64,000 nt of DNA from Serendipita indica DSM 11827 (Eukaryota > Basidiomycota > Agaricomycetes > Sebacinales > Serendipitaceae), in contig CAJVGD010000002.1 in the NCBI GenBank assembly GCA_910890315.1, forward strand, positions 1-64,000, in the 5' to 3' direction. Each line of letters starts with the position of its first letter. Within the stretch, counting starts at the first letter, position 1. The translations under genes were made by a program, and so were the position numbers. Below are positions 63,301 through 64,000 of the stretch, one piece after another. The notes beneath the pieces were generated by a model. It searched no databases and was not told the DNA's origin. It worked only from the letters and a program-made list of their open reading frames with translations.

Positions 63301-63664
63301 TCCCCAGCGTCGACTCAAAGCTATCGAGCAGAATCAACTGGCTAGAAAGAAGGAACTCATGTCTCGGTCGGACGAGTTTCAGCAAGAGCTGGCTGGGTTT
63401 GTAAAGGGGAAGAAGCTAAAGATGACAGGAGGGACGGAGGAGGCAGAGCGGAAGCGAAAGGTCAAGGACGAACTGGCGTTCAAGGCAATGTTCTCAAACA
63501 CGAGCCTGATGTCGGGGAGTGGAAATGGAAGTGGGAGCATGGGAGGTGGGATGGGTAGTTTCGGCGGGTTTGGGGGAGGACTACCTGGACTGGCACAAGC
63601 ACCTGCGCTGTCAGATTCAGGAAGCGACGACGAGGATATGTCACCTGTAGGATCTCCTACGTGA
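60391..63664 (+). CDS. BUD6: Bud6/AIP3 actin-interacting protein, copy 2
   Basis: The paralogue of copy 1, head to head. It starts MSAQRPGSRTPISDYSSSRH; the first intron (about 60546-60597) leads to VESSVTRLLVSIKKLLEGLE; a further intron (about 60785-60841) joins SCGIDM to DLKGVPDDLRDILERCLAEE. The Ser/Pro region is clearly diverged from copy 1. The AIP3 domain (MTVYFQVGRQVKKVVMEPVT onward) is almost identical. An intron at about 62297-62348 joins LNIE to PLDQIKQHIDTQI at the same place as in copy 1. The core has only a few changes (for example HQEELIEDLIEDNKALSEVF against HQEKLIEDLIEDNKALSEIF). It ends DEDMSPVGSPT. Intact, so both copies could be active. Confidence 0.92.
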
Positions 63665-63677
63665 TCCATTGTGTTTC
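60391..63677 (+). repeat. inverted duplication, right arm (BUD6 copy 2)
   Basis: Right arm of the 3.3-kb inverted duplication described for 56637-59889; spacer 0.5 kb. Confidence 0.85.
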
Positions 63678-63821
63678 TAGTTTTTAGTCTGCTGTTTCCT
63701 CATCTTCTGTTCCGTAAACCAAGCCATGTATGTTGAAAAGAAATCTGTTAAGAGCTTATGTACTAGTTTGGCTTTGGGTTATGAGAACTCTGACTTCGGC
63801 CTTGCATCAAATTTTCTCAAA

Positions 63822-64000
63822 ATGCCTCGGGTGAAGCCACAACAAAAAACTGCGGAGCGTATATTCCATCCACTTTCGCGCAAAGCTGGTCAACTCGAGC
63901 GAGAGACTTTACGCAAGGCAAAACTTGCGGCCCAAGTGGCGAAGCGCGGCAAAAAGAAAACGATTCAGGGTGAGTTGACGATTGGGATCAAATTTGTCAT
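63822..64000 (+). CDS. TMA16: TMA16-like translation-machinery-associated protein (partial)
   Basis: The first exon, MPRVKPQQKTAERIFHPLSR followed by KAGQLERETLRKAKLAAQVA and KRGKKKTIQ, matches the N-terminus of Tma16 (HPxSRKAxQxxRExxxxxK), a pre-60S ribosome-associated protein. A donor site gtgagt follows at 63970, and the gene runs off the window. Confidence 0.72.
   Translation, partial: MPRVKPQQKTAERIFHPLSRKAGQLERETLRKAKLAAQVAKRGKKKTIQGELTIGIKFV

Noticed and set aside
62722-63318. 198-codon antisense frame in the BUD6 core
   Set aside because: Serine/leucine-rich antisense shadow of a conserved coiled coil, present in both copies.

Overview
This window is nuclear DNA of a filamentous fungus, most likely a basidiomycete of the Agaricomycetes. 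The evidence is that nearly every gene is cut by many introns of about 45-60 bp with GT...AG ends, genes lie 60-250 bp apart on both strands, and the proteins are typical fungal ones (velvet factor, Vrg4 GDP-mannose transporter, Pff1 vacuolar protease, SNX41, AIP3/Bud6). A Rhizoctonia/Ceratobasidium-like source is my guess from general protein flavour only. I see no rRNA, convincing tRNA, CRISPR, transposon or retroelement.

Layout. 0-7 kb: an SDR-like membrane protein, a tiny seven-exon CYSTM protein with a 10-nt microexon, a velvet regulator, and the divergent pair TIM23 / mitochondrial TPR protein. 7-16 kb: an unrecognised helical protein divergent from sorting nexin SNX41, then vacuolar protease PFF1 and a DUF1295 membrane reductase. 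15.7-24 kb: dynein intermediate chain divergent from splicing factor SF3B1, then a FAD-dependent oxidoreductase. 24-32.7 kb: a small conserved protein, DEAD-box helicase DED1, an unrecognised nuclear protein, and a Gin4/Hsl1-type kinase. 32.8-42 kb, all minus strand: a HIRIP3-like histone chaperone, pyruvate carboxylase, Vrg4 and a CoA-type Nudix hydrolase. 42-51.6 kb: condensin Brn1, cystathionine beta-synthase without its regulatory module, a forkhead factor, an Sds3-like deacetylase subunit, and Bud20 with an apparent frameshift. 51.6-54.5 kb is gene-poor. 54.5-64 kb: an F-box/LRR-like protein, then two copies of BUD6/AIP3 head to head as an inverted duplication, and the start of TMA16.

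The genes are mostly housekeeping and independent of one another. Recurrent themes are chromatin and nuclear function (SF3B1, condensin, HIRIP3, Sds3, forkhead, velvet), ribosome biogenesis and translation (DED1, BUD20, TMA16), and polarity and cytoskeleton (BUD6 pair, septin-type kinase, dynein). Three divergent pairs share promoters of under 100 bp, two of them exactly 69 bp between start codons. The best candidates for something new are the BUD6 inverted duplication with mosaic identity, the CYSTM microexon, and the CBS enzyme without Bateman domains. Exon joins were worked out by eye and coordinates give the outer limits of the coding region.
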